Assembly (NCBI RefSeq): GCF_900112175.1
Contig: NZ_FOYT01000001.1
Location: 1,364,001 to 1,428,000 of the forward strand
Origin: Halogeometricum rufum
GTDB taxonomy: Archaea > Halobacteriota > Halobacteria > Halobacteriales > Haloferacaceae
Direction of reading: 5' to 3'
DNA length: 64,000 nucleotides
In this document: positions 42,020 through 50,276 of the stretch, piece by piece
Position numbering within the stretch: position 1 is the stretch's first letter
How the letters are laid out: the number at the start of each line of letters is the position of its first letter
Position numbers and translations under genes: made by a program
The notes under the pieces: generated by a model
Seen by the model: the letters and a program-made list of their open reading frames with translations, nothing else
Databases searched by the model: none
What the model was told of the DNA's origin: nothing

Positions 42020-42712
42020 TCACTCGAACCCACGATTGTCGTGTTGGTTATCAGACGCTCTTGAGTCTTCACTCCGGTGTCTCGATTCATCCCGAACGAA
42101 TTCCACCATCTCCTCAAAACTAATTCTACGGCAATGAATCAGATATTCAACTTCCTTGTTTGAAAGTGGCTTATCGGATCTGAACTTTGACTCTAATCGG
42201 TCAAGGTTTACATCGGGATCAGACACCGTGATGTTAACATCGACATCCCGAACCGTGCCGATGCTACCATATGCATCTTCAAGTCCCTCCTCAACGAGAC
42301 TCTGGATAATCTCTACCGAGTGTACGTCTTCTGATTCAAAGAAATCAAGACCCTCAAGGGACTCAAACAGGCATTGATAGCAGAACGCGTGCATACTTCT
42401 AAATCCGCCAGTCATTATCGGAGGCACGTCTTCGTTGACTTCGACGATATCCCACTCTAATTCCGGAGGTCCTAGCTCCTCCCCTTGATGATGCCTCATT
42501 ATGGGTGATCGGCCATCCGAGGACAGCATTACCTGAAGTCGGTCTTTTGGCTCCATGTGTGCAAACAGAAGTGAGAAATCGGTAATTGCACTACGGACAC
42601 GTTTTCTTATCCGCATGCGTTGATTTCGATTTGCTGCGTCGCTTTTAGATGAGTTTCCTCGGAGGTATTCGATGTCACCGTTAGTTAGAATCCCGGCAGT
42701 TCTATCTGACAT
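42020..42712 (-). CDS. Haloarchaeal conserved protein of unknown function
   Basis: A 230-residue protein starting MSDRTAGILTNGDIEYLRGNSSKSDA, then NRNQRMRIRKRVRSAITDFSLLFAHM. This N-terminal block (GILT...YLRG...R.RIR.RVR.A..DFSLL) is a recurrent haloarchaeal family often found on islands and plasmids. The rest contains a histidine/cysteine segment (HAFCYQCLFESLE) and ends in a hydrophilic tail. The role is unknown. The start at 42712 was taken at the family-like MSDRT; the 32-codon extension to 42808 overlaps the divergent small gene. Confidence 0.7.
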   Translation of the reverse strand: MSDRTAGILTNGDIEYLRGNSSKSDAANRNQRMRIRKRVRSAITDFSLLFAHMEPKDRLQVMLSSDGRSPIMRHHQGEELGPPELEWDIVEVNEDVPPIMTGGFRSMHAFCYQCLFESLEGLDFFESEDVHSVEIIQSLVEEGLEDAYGSIGTVRDVDVNITVSDPDVNLDRLESKFRSDKPLSNKEVEYLIHCRRISFEEMVEFVRDESRHRSEDSRASDNQHDNRGFE

Positions 42713-42777
42713 AGGTGCGTAACAATGCTCTGTTACGAAACCAATCCCTATTATCCCTCCCGGCACTGTATCAAATG

Positions 42778-42912
42778 ATGCCCACTGAATCATCCATCCC
42801 CTGTTCAAAAGGAACTCGCGACTCTGTCAGGGCCCTGAAACGGGGTGGGCAAACGTATGACGAACTGTTGCAGCTAATGGTCACACAGTATGACCCAGAC
42901 GCTCCAGCATAG
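42778..42912 (+). CDS. VapB/ribbon-helix-helix-like small protein (orphan antitoxin candidate)
   Basis: A 44-residue frame, MPTESSIPCSKGTRDSVRALKR, then GGQTYDELLQLMVTQYDP. The pattern 'IPVSKxTRDxLRxLKRGGxSYDxLLxxLLxQYDP' is common in haloarchaeal short antitoxin-like proteins: a strand followed by two helices. No toxin gene (VapC PIN or other) is adjacent; the neighbours are the divergent conserved gene and empty DNA. The start may be the preceding ATG at 42775. It could be an orphan antitoxin or a small DNA-binding regulator of the element. Confidence 0.6.
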   Translation: MPTESSIPCSKGTRDSVRALKRGGQTYDELLQLMVTQYDPDAPA

Positions 42913-43281
42913 TACTCTCTAAGAGCAGCCCGAACGGTTGTTCCGGTCTCATGTTCACTGGTTCCGGGTTCCGTTCGAACCACTCAGCAAGGTCGGAGCA
43001 GCAACGGACGTGCTCCTATCCAAAGATTAGTCTTTGGGAGTAAGAGCATTTGGGTCCGTTGTCTGCACTTCCGATTCGCGGTCAAATTAGCAATACACCA
43101 AGATAATGGTTCAGACACCTGCTGCCCAAAAATGCACCCAACAGAATAGCTCAGATGACTCGTTTCATTCGCAGATCACTTCTCGTGCTGCGCAGATCGA
43201 ATCAGGGTGGTCCGATTGAGCGGATCAGATGAGCGTCGAAGCACATTTCGTGAAGCAACGCCACCACAAAATCGGGGTTCC
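42913..43281. other. Intergenic region before the integrase gene
   Basis: 369 bases with no convincing gene. A perfect palindrome CCAAAGATTAGTCTTTGG (43021-43038; 7-bp arms, four-base centre) may act as operator or terminator. The integrase frame is open from a GTG at 43207, so part of this stretch could be coding if that start is used. Confidence 0.5.
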
Positions 43282-44286
43282 ATGAGTGACGGACTTACAC
43301 CCACGATGCCTGCCGAGGCCGTGGAGTGGTACCTCGCCGAGCGAGAGCCCGAACTCTCGGAGAAGACGTTGCAGAACCAGCGATATCGACTCGAACAGTT
43401 CCTCGCGTTCTGCACCGAACACGAGATGGACAACATGAGCGCGATCACGGGACGGGACATTCACCGTTTCCGTGTCTGGGCAAGCGAAGACATTCAGCCA
43501 GTCACGCTGCGTGGCTATCTCCAGACGTTCCGTGTCTTCCTCGAGTTCTGTGCGGCTATTGAGGCCGTCGAACCGGGGATGCGCGAACGCGTCCAGATCC
43601 CAGAAGTCGAACCGGAAGACGAGGCGCGTGACGAGCACATCGCGGCAGACAGAGCAAGAGACCTGCTCGAGCATCTCGAGAGATTCTCTTACGCTAGCCG
43701 CGACCACGTCGTCCTCGCTCTCTTCTGGCACACGGGGATTCGACTCGGGAGTCTTCGCTCGTTCGACGTCGGGGACTTCGACAGAGACACGATGTGTCTC
43801 GACCTCCGACACCGTCCGGAGACTGGCACGCCGCTGAAGAATAAGAAGGCCGCAGAGCGGTCTGTCGCAGTCGGTTCCCACTACTGCGACGTGATCGCGG
43901 ACTACATCGAGCACAACCGGCACGAAGTCACCGACGACCACGGCCGCAGTCCGCTCATTACGAGTTCGCGAGGTCGGCTCTGCGACGGAGCCGTCAGAGA
44001 GGCGATCTATCGGATAACCCAGCCGTGTGAGACTGGCGGCTGTCCGCACGACAAGGATCCGGCAACTTGCGAGTACCGACGACACGGTAAGCGCGCTGGT
44101 TGCCCATCGTCACGATCGCCTCACGGCATTCGTCGTGGATCGATCACCGACCATCTGCGCAACGGTACGCCGCAGGAGGTCGTCTCCGAGCGGTCGGACG
44201 TCTCGAAGGACATCCTCGACCTGCACTACGACGAGCGCACCGAGCGAGAGAAGATGGAACTTCGACGCGAGTTCCTCGAGGGATAA
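43282..44286 (+). CDS. Tyrosine integrase of the tRNA-Ala element
   Basis: A 334-residue site-specific recombinase. The N-terminal SAM-like core-binding domain runs from AVEWYLAEREPELSEKTLQNQRYRLEQFLAFC to LRGYLQTFRVFLEFC. The catalytic residues are Arg in HTGIRLGSLRS (near 153), Lys in the LKNKKAAERSVAV turn, H-x-x-R in SPHGIRRGS (near 281-284) and Tyr in LDLHYDER (near 316). A four-cysteine insertion (CETGGC, then CEYRRHGKRAGC) precedes HxxR and may bind zinc. It ends 78 bases from attR, the usual place for an integrase that catalyses tRNA-site integration and excision. ATG at 43282 preferred; a GTG at 43207 is possible. Confidence 0.95.
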   Translation: MSDGLTPTMPAEAVEWYLAEREPELSEKTLQNQRYRLEQFLAFCTEHEMDNMSAITGRDIHRFRVWASEDIQPVTLRGYLQTFRVFLEFCAAIEAVEPGMRERVQIPEVEPEDEARDEHIAADRARDLLEHLERFSYASRDHVVLALFWHTGIRLGSLRSFDVGDFDRDTMCLDLRHRPETGTPLKNKKAAERSVAVGSHYCDVIADYIEHNRHEVTDDHGRSPLITSSRGRLCDGAVREAIYRITQPCETGGCPHDKDPATCEYRRHGKRAGCPSSRSPHGIRRGSITDHLRNGTPQEVVSERSDVSKDILDLHYDERTEREKMELRREFLEG

Positions 44287-44363
44287 CGCATGACGAACTC
44301 CACTCCACGACCGATGGGTCGACGTTCTACCAGAGCCTCGGCAGGCAACCGTATTGACCAAGG

Positions 44364-44379
44364 CCCGGCGAGTCCACTC
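44364..44379 (+). repeat. attR: right copy of the 16-base direct repeat
   Basis: CCCGGCGAGTCCACTC, identical to the tRNA-Ala 3' end at 28235-28250. No tRNA is formed here because the upstream sequence does not match the rest of the tRNA. It marks the right border of the integrated element. Confidence 0.92.
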
Positions 44380-44886
44380 GGTTTCTACAGAACTAAATTG
44401 GACAGCCAGCGCCGTATCTACCACTGAATACGACCACGACCGAAGGGCAGTTGCTACCTGAAATCGGCAAGCGCGTCCGAAGGCATTTGCACCCTCTCGA
44501 ACGGTCGTACCCGTGCCGGTCATGGGTTTCACTCAGGGCTGCAATTCTACGATAGTAATCTTTGCCCCCGGCCTCCTCGGATGATGACTCGATTAGACAG
44601 ATGACGTCGAGATTGTGCGCTCAGGTACTGGTCGGTCCAATCGTGAACGAGGGGCGGCCGGTGATTCAGCTCTGTAGAACGTCTCAGACTTCGATAGAAG
44701 AGACGTGCTGAATAGAGAGAACATATTTAGCAGAGCCGATGACGAGAGGTTACGTTCTCCGAATACGTATGTGGATGTGAAACTGCTTGGACAGCGGAGC
44801 CAACGTGTTCACTCGAATAATCAGTATTCTCCTCCGTGTGAAGTCGTCTCCGATTTATGCCCCGCGGCGTCGTGCGACTATGTACC
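44380..44886. other. Gene-free region outside the element
   Basis: About 500 bases of intermediate GC right of attR. Frames present are short and lack haloarchaeal protein character. No further att copy, tRNA or long repeat was seen. It may be the decayed remainder of an older insertion at the same tRNA, since a second copy of the structured block lies just beyond, at 45194. Confidence 0.45.
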
Positions 44887-45135
44887 ATGCCACTATACAT
44901 GGACATCCACAGAGGTGTTGATGGAAGCGCTGAAGACGTTATTGAGGCGCACAAGAAAGACGTCGAAACCCAACAAAAACACGGTGTGAAATATCTGAAT
45001 TACTGGTTTTCCGACGACGAAGACGCTGTCTTCTGTCTGTTCGAAGGCCCAAGCAAAGAAGCGGGTGAGAAAGTTCACAAAGAAGCTCACGGGCTCACCG
45101 CAGACGAGATATTCGAAGTCGAACAGGGCGAATAA
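44887..45135 (+). CDS. DUF4242 family protein
   Basis: An 82-residue protein, MPLYMDIHRGVDGSAEDVIEAHKKD, then GVKYLNYWFSDDEDAVFCLFEGPSKEAGEKVHKEAHGL and TADEIFEVEQGE. The pattern LYMDxH, YWFdEdagtvFCLfeaP and VHxEAHG is the DUF4242 ferredoxin-like fold; actinobacterial members bind nickel through histidines. Two of the likely ligands (His8 and the HKEAH histidines) are present. The frame upstream of the ATG at 44887 is not conserved in style. Single gene; regulation not visible. Confidence 0.88.
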   Translation: MPLYMDIHRGVDGSAEDVIEAHKKDVETQQKHGVKYLNYWFSDDEDAVFCLFEGPSKEAGEKVHKEAHGLTADEIFEVEQGE

Positions 45136-45193
45136 CTCGAACTGACGGGAAACACGCCTTTTTGAAGAATGATAGAGCTTGTAGGCGTGTGCC

Positions 45194-45349
45194 TTCCGCC
45201 GTACCTAAGCAACACGACCGCGAGGTACGTTCTCTGAAACGGCTGGATTCGCCACTTTTGGCTTCGAGAACGCTCCCTCGCAGAAGAGCGTTCGACAGGA
45301 TTCCAGGAGCGGGCCACCGCCCCCTTGCCGTTCCGTGACGGAACGGGGA
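45194..45349 (+). ncRNA. Candidate structured RNA, copy 2 (outside the element)
   Basis: Ungapped counterpart of 28257-28412. Fully conserved blocks include AACACGACCGC, GGTACGTTCTCTGA, CGGCTGGATTCGCCA and GCGGGCC. The CGTACC/GGTACG, GCCA/TGGC and GCGG/CCGC hairpins are intact. The 3' hairpin here is perfect (CCGTTCCG-TGA-CGGAACGG, about 45328-45346), while copy 1 keeps part of it through G-U pairs. It sits in the convergent gap between the DUF4242 gene and the HTH-10 gene, with no tRNA in front. Strand and transcription are inferred from the first copy. Confidence 0.48.
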
Positions 45350-45385
45350 TGGTCGGTCGTGTCTACTCTACCGTCGCAGACGCGC

Positions 45386-46060
45386 TTACGGGTCGATGCC
45401 GAACTCGTCCATCACGGCACGAACGATGTTCGCTTCCGCCTTCTGTAGATGGTCGCTGGCCGTCGACGGTGCACAGTCGAGTTCGGCGGCGACGTCTTCG
45501 TGAGTCGCTCCGCGGGGCTGCTCGTAGTAGCCGAGTTCGAGTGCGACGACGACTGCCTCGCGCTGTCTGTCGCTCAGCCAGGCCACCGGATCGTCGGCGT
45601 GATTCTGGAGACGGCCGATTTCGTCGATCCGTACTTCGACACCATCGGGTGCTGCTTCGAGCGCGCGTTGGAGTGCCGCAGCGTCGCCGACCACGCGAGC
45701 AGACATGGCCCCGTCGCGGTAGACGATGGGTTTGCGGACGACGACGCCCGTCTGTTCGCTCGCTCGATGAACGGCGGCGAACAGGGGGGTCTCTCGCGGT
45801 CGCATCACGACCAACACGTAGGTCAGACGCTGGACCGTCTCGGACAGTTCCACCGAATCGATCCCAGCGGTCTCGGTCGCCCGCGCTGCGAAGGTCGCTG
45901 GGTCGCCGTCGATGGTGTACAACAGCGTCGACTGTTCGTCCGCCGCCATGCTCCAATCGATCAAACGAGCCTCCGAGACGTCAGGCGAATCGGCCAACAG
46001 CTCGAAAAACGCCGGTGCGCGGTCCTCGTCGACGTCGACGGTGAGTCGGAGGTGTTTCAC
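45386..46060 (-). CDS. HTH-10 family (bacterio-opsin activator-like) regulator
   Basis: A 224-residue protein starting at a GTG (VKHLRLTVDVDEDRAPAFFELL). The N-terminal half is a mixed alpha/beta sensor-like domain. The C-terminal HTH-10 domain is clear: LSDRQREAVVVALELGYYEQPRGATHEDVAAELDCAPSTASDHLQKAEANIVRAVM. These regulators are abundant in haloarchaea and often control an adjacent gene; the divergent cupin gene 90 bases away is the natural candidate. The frame extends 14 codons upstream to 46102, but the KHLRLTV start matches the family. Confidence 0.88.
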   Translation of the reverse strand: MKHLRLTVDVDEDRAPAFFELLADSPDVSEARLIDWSMAADEQSTLLYTIDGDPATFAARATETAGIDSVELSETVQRLTYVLVVMRPRETPLFAAVHRASEQTGVVVRKPIVYRDGAMSARVVGDAAALQRALEAAPDGVEVRIDEIGRLQNHADDPVAWLSDRQREAVVVALELGYYEQPRGATHEDVAAELDCAPSTASDHLQKAEANIVRAVMDEFGIDP

Positions 46061-46149
46061 GGCCCGTCTATCGACCGAGGCGCGGATAAACCCCACATGC
46101 ATACCTCACAGAACCTCCATTCCACGAGCGGTCGTAACGCGAAATAGCG

Positions 46150-46899
46150 ATGGAACCCGAGGCGCGGTCCGACAGTCGAAGACAGAGCACCGACGAGAGA
46201 GGGGAAAGAACCCTCTCGACTGGTCGCCCGCTCGTCGACGGAACCCCCGTCGACGGGCCGACACTCGAACTGGATCCTGACGGTGCTTCGGGCGTCCGCT
46301 TGAGACAGTCGCCTCACCCACTCGTGTCCGACCCGGCCAGTAAGACGTGGGCGACACTGCTGGAGCGTCCGGACTCGGGGGAGACCGATCGGCCAGTCCT
46401 CGTCCAGTGGGTGTCCCCGGACTCGCCCGAACCTCCGGTCCACCACCACCCGAAGACGGAGACGTTCAGGACGATCGAGGGGGAGGTCACCGTGGTTCGT
46501 GAGGGAGATTCGATTCGACTCGGTCCTGGAGAATCACTGACCGTCGAACCGGGGCGAGAGCACACGTTCCGCAACGATACCGACGACGTCGTCGCGTTCG
46601 AGGCCGAACTTCCCTCTCTTCGAACGGCGAAGGGGCTCTACACGGCCTGGGGGGTAGCTCACGAACGCGGCCGCGACGAGGACGGCGACTATCCCGGCCC
46701 GGGACTGGTGGAATCACTCGCGGTCGCGGCGGATCTCTCCGGCGAGACGACGATGGCGGCGGTCCCCCTGCCGGGACGGCGACTCCTCTGGGCCACCGTC
46801 GGGCGAGTCGCTCGGCTGTCGGGTGCGACCGGCATCGACGATGCGTATCTCGACGACTCGTTTTGGAATCAGCACGTCGAGCAGCCAGCGTGGGAGTAA
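46150..46899 (+). CDS. Cupin-domain protein
   Basis: A 249-residue protein. The central cupin motif 1 is PPVHHHPKTETFRTIEGEVTVV, with the HxH metal ligands and downstream Glu. Motif 2 is PGREHTFRND with the second-motif His. The flanking segments are acidic, with a short hydrophobic-like C-terminal part (MAAVPLPGRRLLWATVGRVARL). Such proteins bind a metal in a small beta-barrel and range from enzymes to sensors; the activity is not predictable here. It is divergent from the HTH-10 regulator. ATG at 46150 gives an N-terminal acidic leader that may be disordered. Confidence 0.88.
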   Translation: MEPEARSDSRRQSTDERGERTLSTGRPLVDGTPVDGPTLELDPDGASGVRLRQSPHPLVSDPASKTWATLLERPDSGETDRPVLVQWVSPDSPEPPVHHHPKTETFRTIEGEVTVVREGDSIRLGPGESLTVEPGREHTFRNDTDDVVAFEAELPSLRTAKGLYTAWGVAHERGRDEDGDYPGPGLVESLAVAADLSGETTMAAVPLPGRRLLWATVGRVARLSGATGIDDAYLDDSFWNQHVEQPAWE

Positions 46900-47049
46900 C
46901 TCGGCTCTTCTGAAACCCGCTGCGATACGAAACTGTGAGAGGAGAAGAACGGGCTCGACACCGTCCCGGCGTGGTGATCGAGACCGCGATTCACGAACTG
47001 TCGACGACGTGTGCGGCGCTCCGGGAGATTCGTCGGCCCCCTCCCGGTG

Positions 47050-49293
47050 TCAGCGGAAGAGCCGCTGTCGAATCGACCGGGGGTGCGGCCGTTCGGCCAG
47101 CAACACGGTCGTGTCGAGGTCGTCGAGGACGGACAGCGTCAGCGACCCGCCGACGATGCGGGACACGAGGCCGCGCTCCGTGGCCCCGACGATGACGAGC
47201 GACTTGCCGGCCGCGGCGTCCCCGATGGCGTCCTCGACGTCGCCCGTCTCGACCAGCAGTTCCGCTCCTTCGAGGCCGTGGTCGTCGACCCACTGCTCGA
47301 GGAACTCCCGGCCGGCCGTCGGGTCGTCGGCCACGTGCAGCACCGAGACGCGCGCGTCGTTCGTCTCGCGCAGCGCTCGCGCGACGTCCGCGGAGAGGTC
47401 CGAGGAGTGCCCGCCGGCGGTCGGCAGGAGAATCTCGCTCGGGTCGAACCCGCGCTCGTCGAGGACGAGCACGTCACACGGGAGGTCGTGCGTCAGTTCG
47501 TCGAGCGGACCCTCGACGCGCCCGCCGGCGAGTCGCGTCCCGCTGTGACCCATGACCAACCGCTCGATGCCGTGTTCGCGAGCGAGGTCGAATACTTCGC
47601 CGAGGCCCTCGTGCGAGAGGACCGTCCGCGTCTCGACCGACACGTCCAGCCGCTCCGCGTCGCGTCGCGCGTCGGCCACGAGACGCTTGGACGTCTTCGA
47701 GATGCGGTCGCGCTGGGCGGCGGCGGCCTCCAGTGAGGTCTGGTCCGGCACCTGAATCACGTGCGTCGCGAGGACGCGCCCGCCCTCGTGTTTCGCGAGT
47801 GCGGCGCCGAGGGTGACGAGCGACCGCTCGGTTCGGGGGTTCGAGAGCGCGACCATGGTCGTCGGGGCGTCCGCCTCGCGACCCGAGCCGTTCGGCGCGA
47901 CGGTGGCCGCCGCACCGACGACCGAGGGCGGCAGGTCGCCGTCCCGGTCGAGGACGTACTGGCCGAGCAGCCCCTGTCTGGTCGTGTTCGTGCGCGCGTA
48001 GGCGAAGTACCAGACGACGGCACCGACGACGAAGAGGCCCGACAGGAGGAGTTCCTGTCCGCCGACGAACCCCAGCAGTCCGAGCGACAGCACGATGCCG
48101 ACCAGCGGCGTGACCGGATAGAGCGGGACGGTGAACGCCGGGTCGTACTCCGGGTCCGTCTCCCTGAAGACGATGAGCGCGGCGTTCATGAGCGCGTAGA
48201 CGACGAGGTGGAGGACGCTCGCCGCCTTCGCGAGGACCTCGATGTCTCGCCCGAGCGCGGCGATGAAGACGACGATGACCGCCCCCGTGACGACGATAGA
48301 GCGGTACGGGGTCGCGTACTTCGGGTGGATCTCGTTGAGCCAGTTCGTGACGATGCGGTCGCGGCCCATCGCGAAGTTGATTCGAGCCGACGCAAGGATG
48401 GACGCGTTCGCGCTGGAGGCGGTCGCCAGCAACGCACCCAGCGTCACGATGGTGACCGCCACTCCCGCGAGACCGACGGGGAACGCGACCTGCGTCGCCT
48501 GCGTGAGCGGGGCGCTCTGGCTGAGTTCCGTCCACGGCACCACGCCGAGCATGATGCTCACCAGAATCGCGTAGAGGACGGTGACGATGGCGACGCTGCC
48601 GATGATCGCCAGCGGGAGGTTCCGGCCGGGGTTCTTCAGTTCCTCGGCGACGGTCGCGATCTTCGCGTAGCCGAGGAACGAGACGAACACCAGCGCCGTC
48701 CCCGGGAGGATAGCGCCGTATCCGAGCGGCGCGACGCCGCCGTCTCCGAGGACCGTCGCGAGGTCGAACGACAGCCAGCCCTGGACGGCGAACAGGGCGA
48801 GAATCGCCAGCAGGATGGTGACGATGACCGTCTGCACGCCGCCGGTCTCCTTGGCACCGATGTAGTTGACGCCGACGAAGACGGCGCCGGCGACGAGCGC
48901 ACCGACCTGCACGTCGGTGAGGAACAGCACGTCCGGCATCGGGACGAGCGTGGCGAGGTACTGCCCGAAGCCGATGCTGTAGAACGCGCTCGCGAACGCC
49001 AGTCCCATCCAGTCGCCGAGGCCCGCGATGGAGCCGAACAGCGGGCCCAGGGCGCGGTTGACGTAGTAGTAGCCCCCGCCCGCCTTCGGCATCGCCGTCC
49101 CGAGTTCGGAGACCGAGAGCGCGTTCACCAGCGCGATGAGACCGCCGACGACGAACGAGACGACCACGATGGGACCCGCGGCGCTGGCCGCCACGCCGGG
49201 CAACACGAAGATGCCCGCTCCGATCATCGTCCCGATACCGATGGTCAGCGCCGACAGGAGGCCGAGGTCCTTCGCCAGTTCCTCGTCGCTCAT
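47050..49293 (-). CDS. APC-family amino-acid permease fused to two Usp domains
   Basis: A 747-residue protein. Residues about 10-440 are a 12-helix amino acid-polyamine-organocation transporter: LTIGIGTMIGAGIFVLPG is the helix 1 signature, and GGGYYYVNRALGPLFG and EELKNPGRNLPLAI are further signatures. The rest (about 460-740) contains two UspA-like domains (TTMVALSNPRTERSLVTLG; VMGHSGTRLAGGRVEG; LVIVGATERGLVSRIVGGS). The transporter half should import amino acids in symport and the Usp half may sense nucleotides. Its ATG overlaps the stop of the UspA gene (ATGA at 49290-49293), so both are one transcript. Confidence 0.93.
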   Translation of the reverse strand: MSDEELAKDLGLLSALTIGIGTMIGAGIFVLPGVAASAAGPIVVVSFVVGGLIALVNALSVSELGTAMPKAGGGYYYVNRALGPLFGSIAGLGDWMGLAFASAFYSIGFGQYLATLVPMPDVLFLTDVQVGALVAGAVFVGVNYIGAKETGGVQTVIVTILLAILALFAVQGWLSFDLATVLGDGGVAPLGYGAILPGTALVFVSFLGYAKIATVAEELKNPGRNLPLAIIGSVAIVTVLYAILVSIMLGVVPWTELSQSAPLTQATQVAFPVGLAGVAVTIVTLGALLATASSANASILASARINFAMGRDRIVTNWLNEIHPKYATPYRSIVVTGAVIVVFIAALGRDIEVLAKAASVLHLVVYALMNAALIVFRETDPEYDPAFTVPLYPVTPLVGIVLSLGLLGFVGGQELLLSGLFVVGAVVWYFAYARTNTTRQGLLGQYVLDRDGDLPPSVVGAAATVAPNGSGREADAPTTMVALSNPRTERSLVTLGAALAKHEGGRVLATHVIQVPDQTSLEAAAAQRDRISKTSKRLVADARRDAERLDVSVETRTVLSHEGLGEVFDLAREHGIERLVMGHSGTRLAGGRVEGPLDELTHDLPCDVLVLDERGFDPSEILLPTAGGHSSDLSADVARALRETNDARVSVLHVADDPTAGREFLEQWVDDHGLEGAELLVETGDVEDAIGDAAAGKSLVIVGATERGLVSRIVGGSLTLSVLDDLDTTVLLAERPHPRSIRQRLFR

Positions 49294-49766
49294 CCGCCGA
49301 CCTCGGTGTCGCTCTCTCGCGTTCGAGCGTCCGGCGACGAACTGGTGTCACGACCCGGGGTGAGCGAGACGACCGGGAGTGCGGGGGCCGACACGAGTCG
49401 GGCGGCGGTGTCGCCCGAGAGGAACCGGGCGAGGCGACTCCCGCCGCGGGGGCAGAAGGCGATAGCCGTCGCGTCGGCGTCGAGGGCCGTCTCGACGACG
49501 GTCTCGGCGACGTTCGTTCCGAACGCCACGCGCGTCTCGACGGTCACCGCGTCCCCGAGTCGTGATTCGACGGCGGCGAGAATCTCGGCCGCGTCCGCCC
49601 GCCGTTTCGCCATGGGTGCTTTGTCGGCCACTCCGCCGCCCTTCTCGATGACGTGAACCGCGACGACGGACTGAACGTCGTCCAGATGCCGCGACAACGC
49701 GGTCACGGTCGCGACGGCGTCGCGTTCGTCTGCGACGGGGACGACGACGCGTTCGAGAAGCGACAT
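49290..49766 (-). CDS. Universal stress protein (UspA)
   Basis: A 158-residue single UspA domain, MSLLERVVVPVADERDAVATVTALSRHLD, ending in FCPRGGSRLARFLSGDTAARLVSAPALPVVSL, which is the nucleotide-binding loop region. The start at 49766 was taken at MSLLERV; four further codons upstream are possible. It precedes the permease with an ATGA overlap, making a stand-alone Usp plus transporter-Usp fusion operon. Confidence 0.87.
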   Translation of the reverse strand: MSLLERVVVPVADERDAVATVTALSRHLDDVQSVVAVHVIEKGGGVADKAPMAKRRADAAEILAAVESRLGDAVTVETRVAFGTNVAETVVETALDADATAIAFCPRGGSRLARFLSGDTAARLVSAPALPVVSLTPGRDTSSSPDARTRESDTEVGG

Positions 49767-50276
49767 CCTGTCAGCCACCTCCGGGAGTCGGCGACGAGAG
49801 CGGGTACTGAACCGTCCGGTTCCCGGTTGCTGCCGGCTCTCGTGGGGGTGTCCGCCCCCGAACGTCTCGGCGTGTGGTGGGTGTCGGCTCGTCGTCGACG
49901 GATGCGCCGCCGTCGGTGGTCCACGTGTTCATATGCGCCCCCGAAGTTGCGAGATGGCATAAACACTCCGCCTCAAATTTCGATATAAAAAATTAGTGGC
50001 CCTTGATTTTCTATATCGATACTACACGGAGACTCGAACGGTGTGCGTCGACCGGGCGCGCTCTGTGACGACGGGGACGGCGAGACGCGGCGACGCCGTC
50101 TCGTCCCGGTCCGAGCGCCCATCCCGTCGGCCGCATCCGCCGGCCGACGCCTCTGAATGACTCGGGCCGTCGCGTGACGGACCGCTTCCGTATCGAAAAA
50201 CTCGGGGCGGCCAGGAAACCGTTATGTGAGTATAGCCGGTATTCGATTCGGAAATCGAAAATCCGCCCCACCCGAC
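49767..50276. promoter_or_regulatory. Divergent control region of the usp-permease operon and Lrp-TrkA regulator
   Basis: 510 bases without a gene. AT-rich core at 49970-50022 containing a perfect 8-bp inverted repeat, TCGATATA (49980-49987) and TATATCGA (50012-50019), with a 24-base spacer. It can serve as a regulator site for both sides; the neighbouring Lrp-family regulator (50277) is the obvious candidate binder. TATA-like sequences overlap both arms. Confidence 0.55.

Larger units (their letters stand above)
28235..44379. mobile_element. tRNA-Ala-integrated element of about 16.1 kb with defence cargo
   Basis: The element is bounded by a perfect 16-base direct repeat at 28235-28250 (tRNA 3' end) and 44364-44379. 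A tyrosine integrase gene ends 78 bases before the right copy. Interior genes differ from the host: lower GC, AT-rich intergenic DNA, many small orphan genes and a second short recombinase. Cargo is an adenine methylase, two restriction-like nucleases and a PLD-SNF2 helicase. The left side has a coupled set of small genes followed by a repeat-rich region that could be a replication origin, so an integrative plasmid is more likely than a virus; no capsid or spike genes were seen. Confidence 0.9.

Noticed and set aside
28235-44379. Provirus interpretation of the element
   Set aside because: No capsid, spike, terminase or packaging ATPase gene was found; content fits an integrative plasmid or defence island.
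44705-44989. Plus-strand frame overlapping the DUF4242 start
   Set aside because: No conserved features and it runs in another frame through the clearly recognisable DUF4242 gene.
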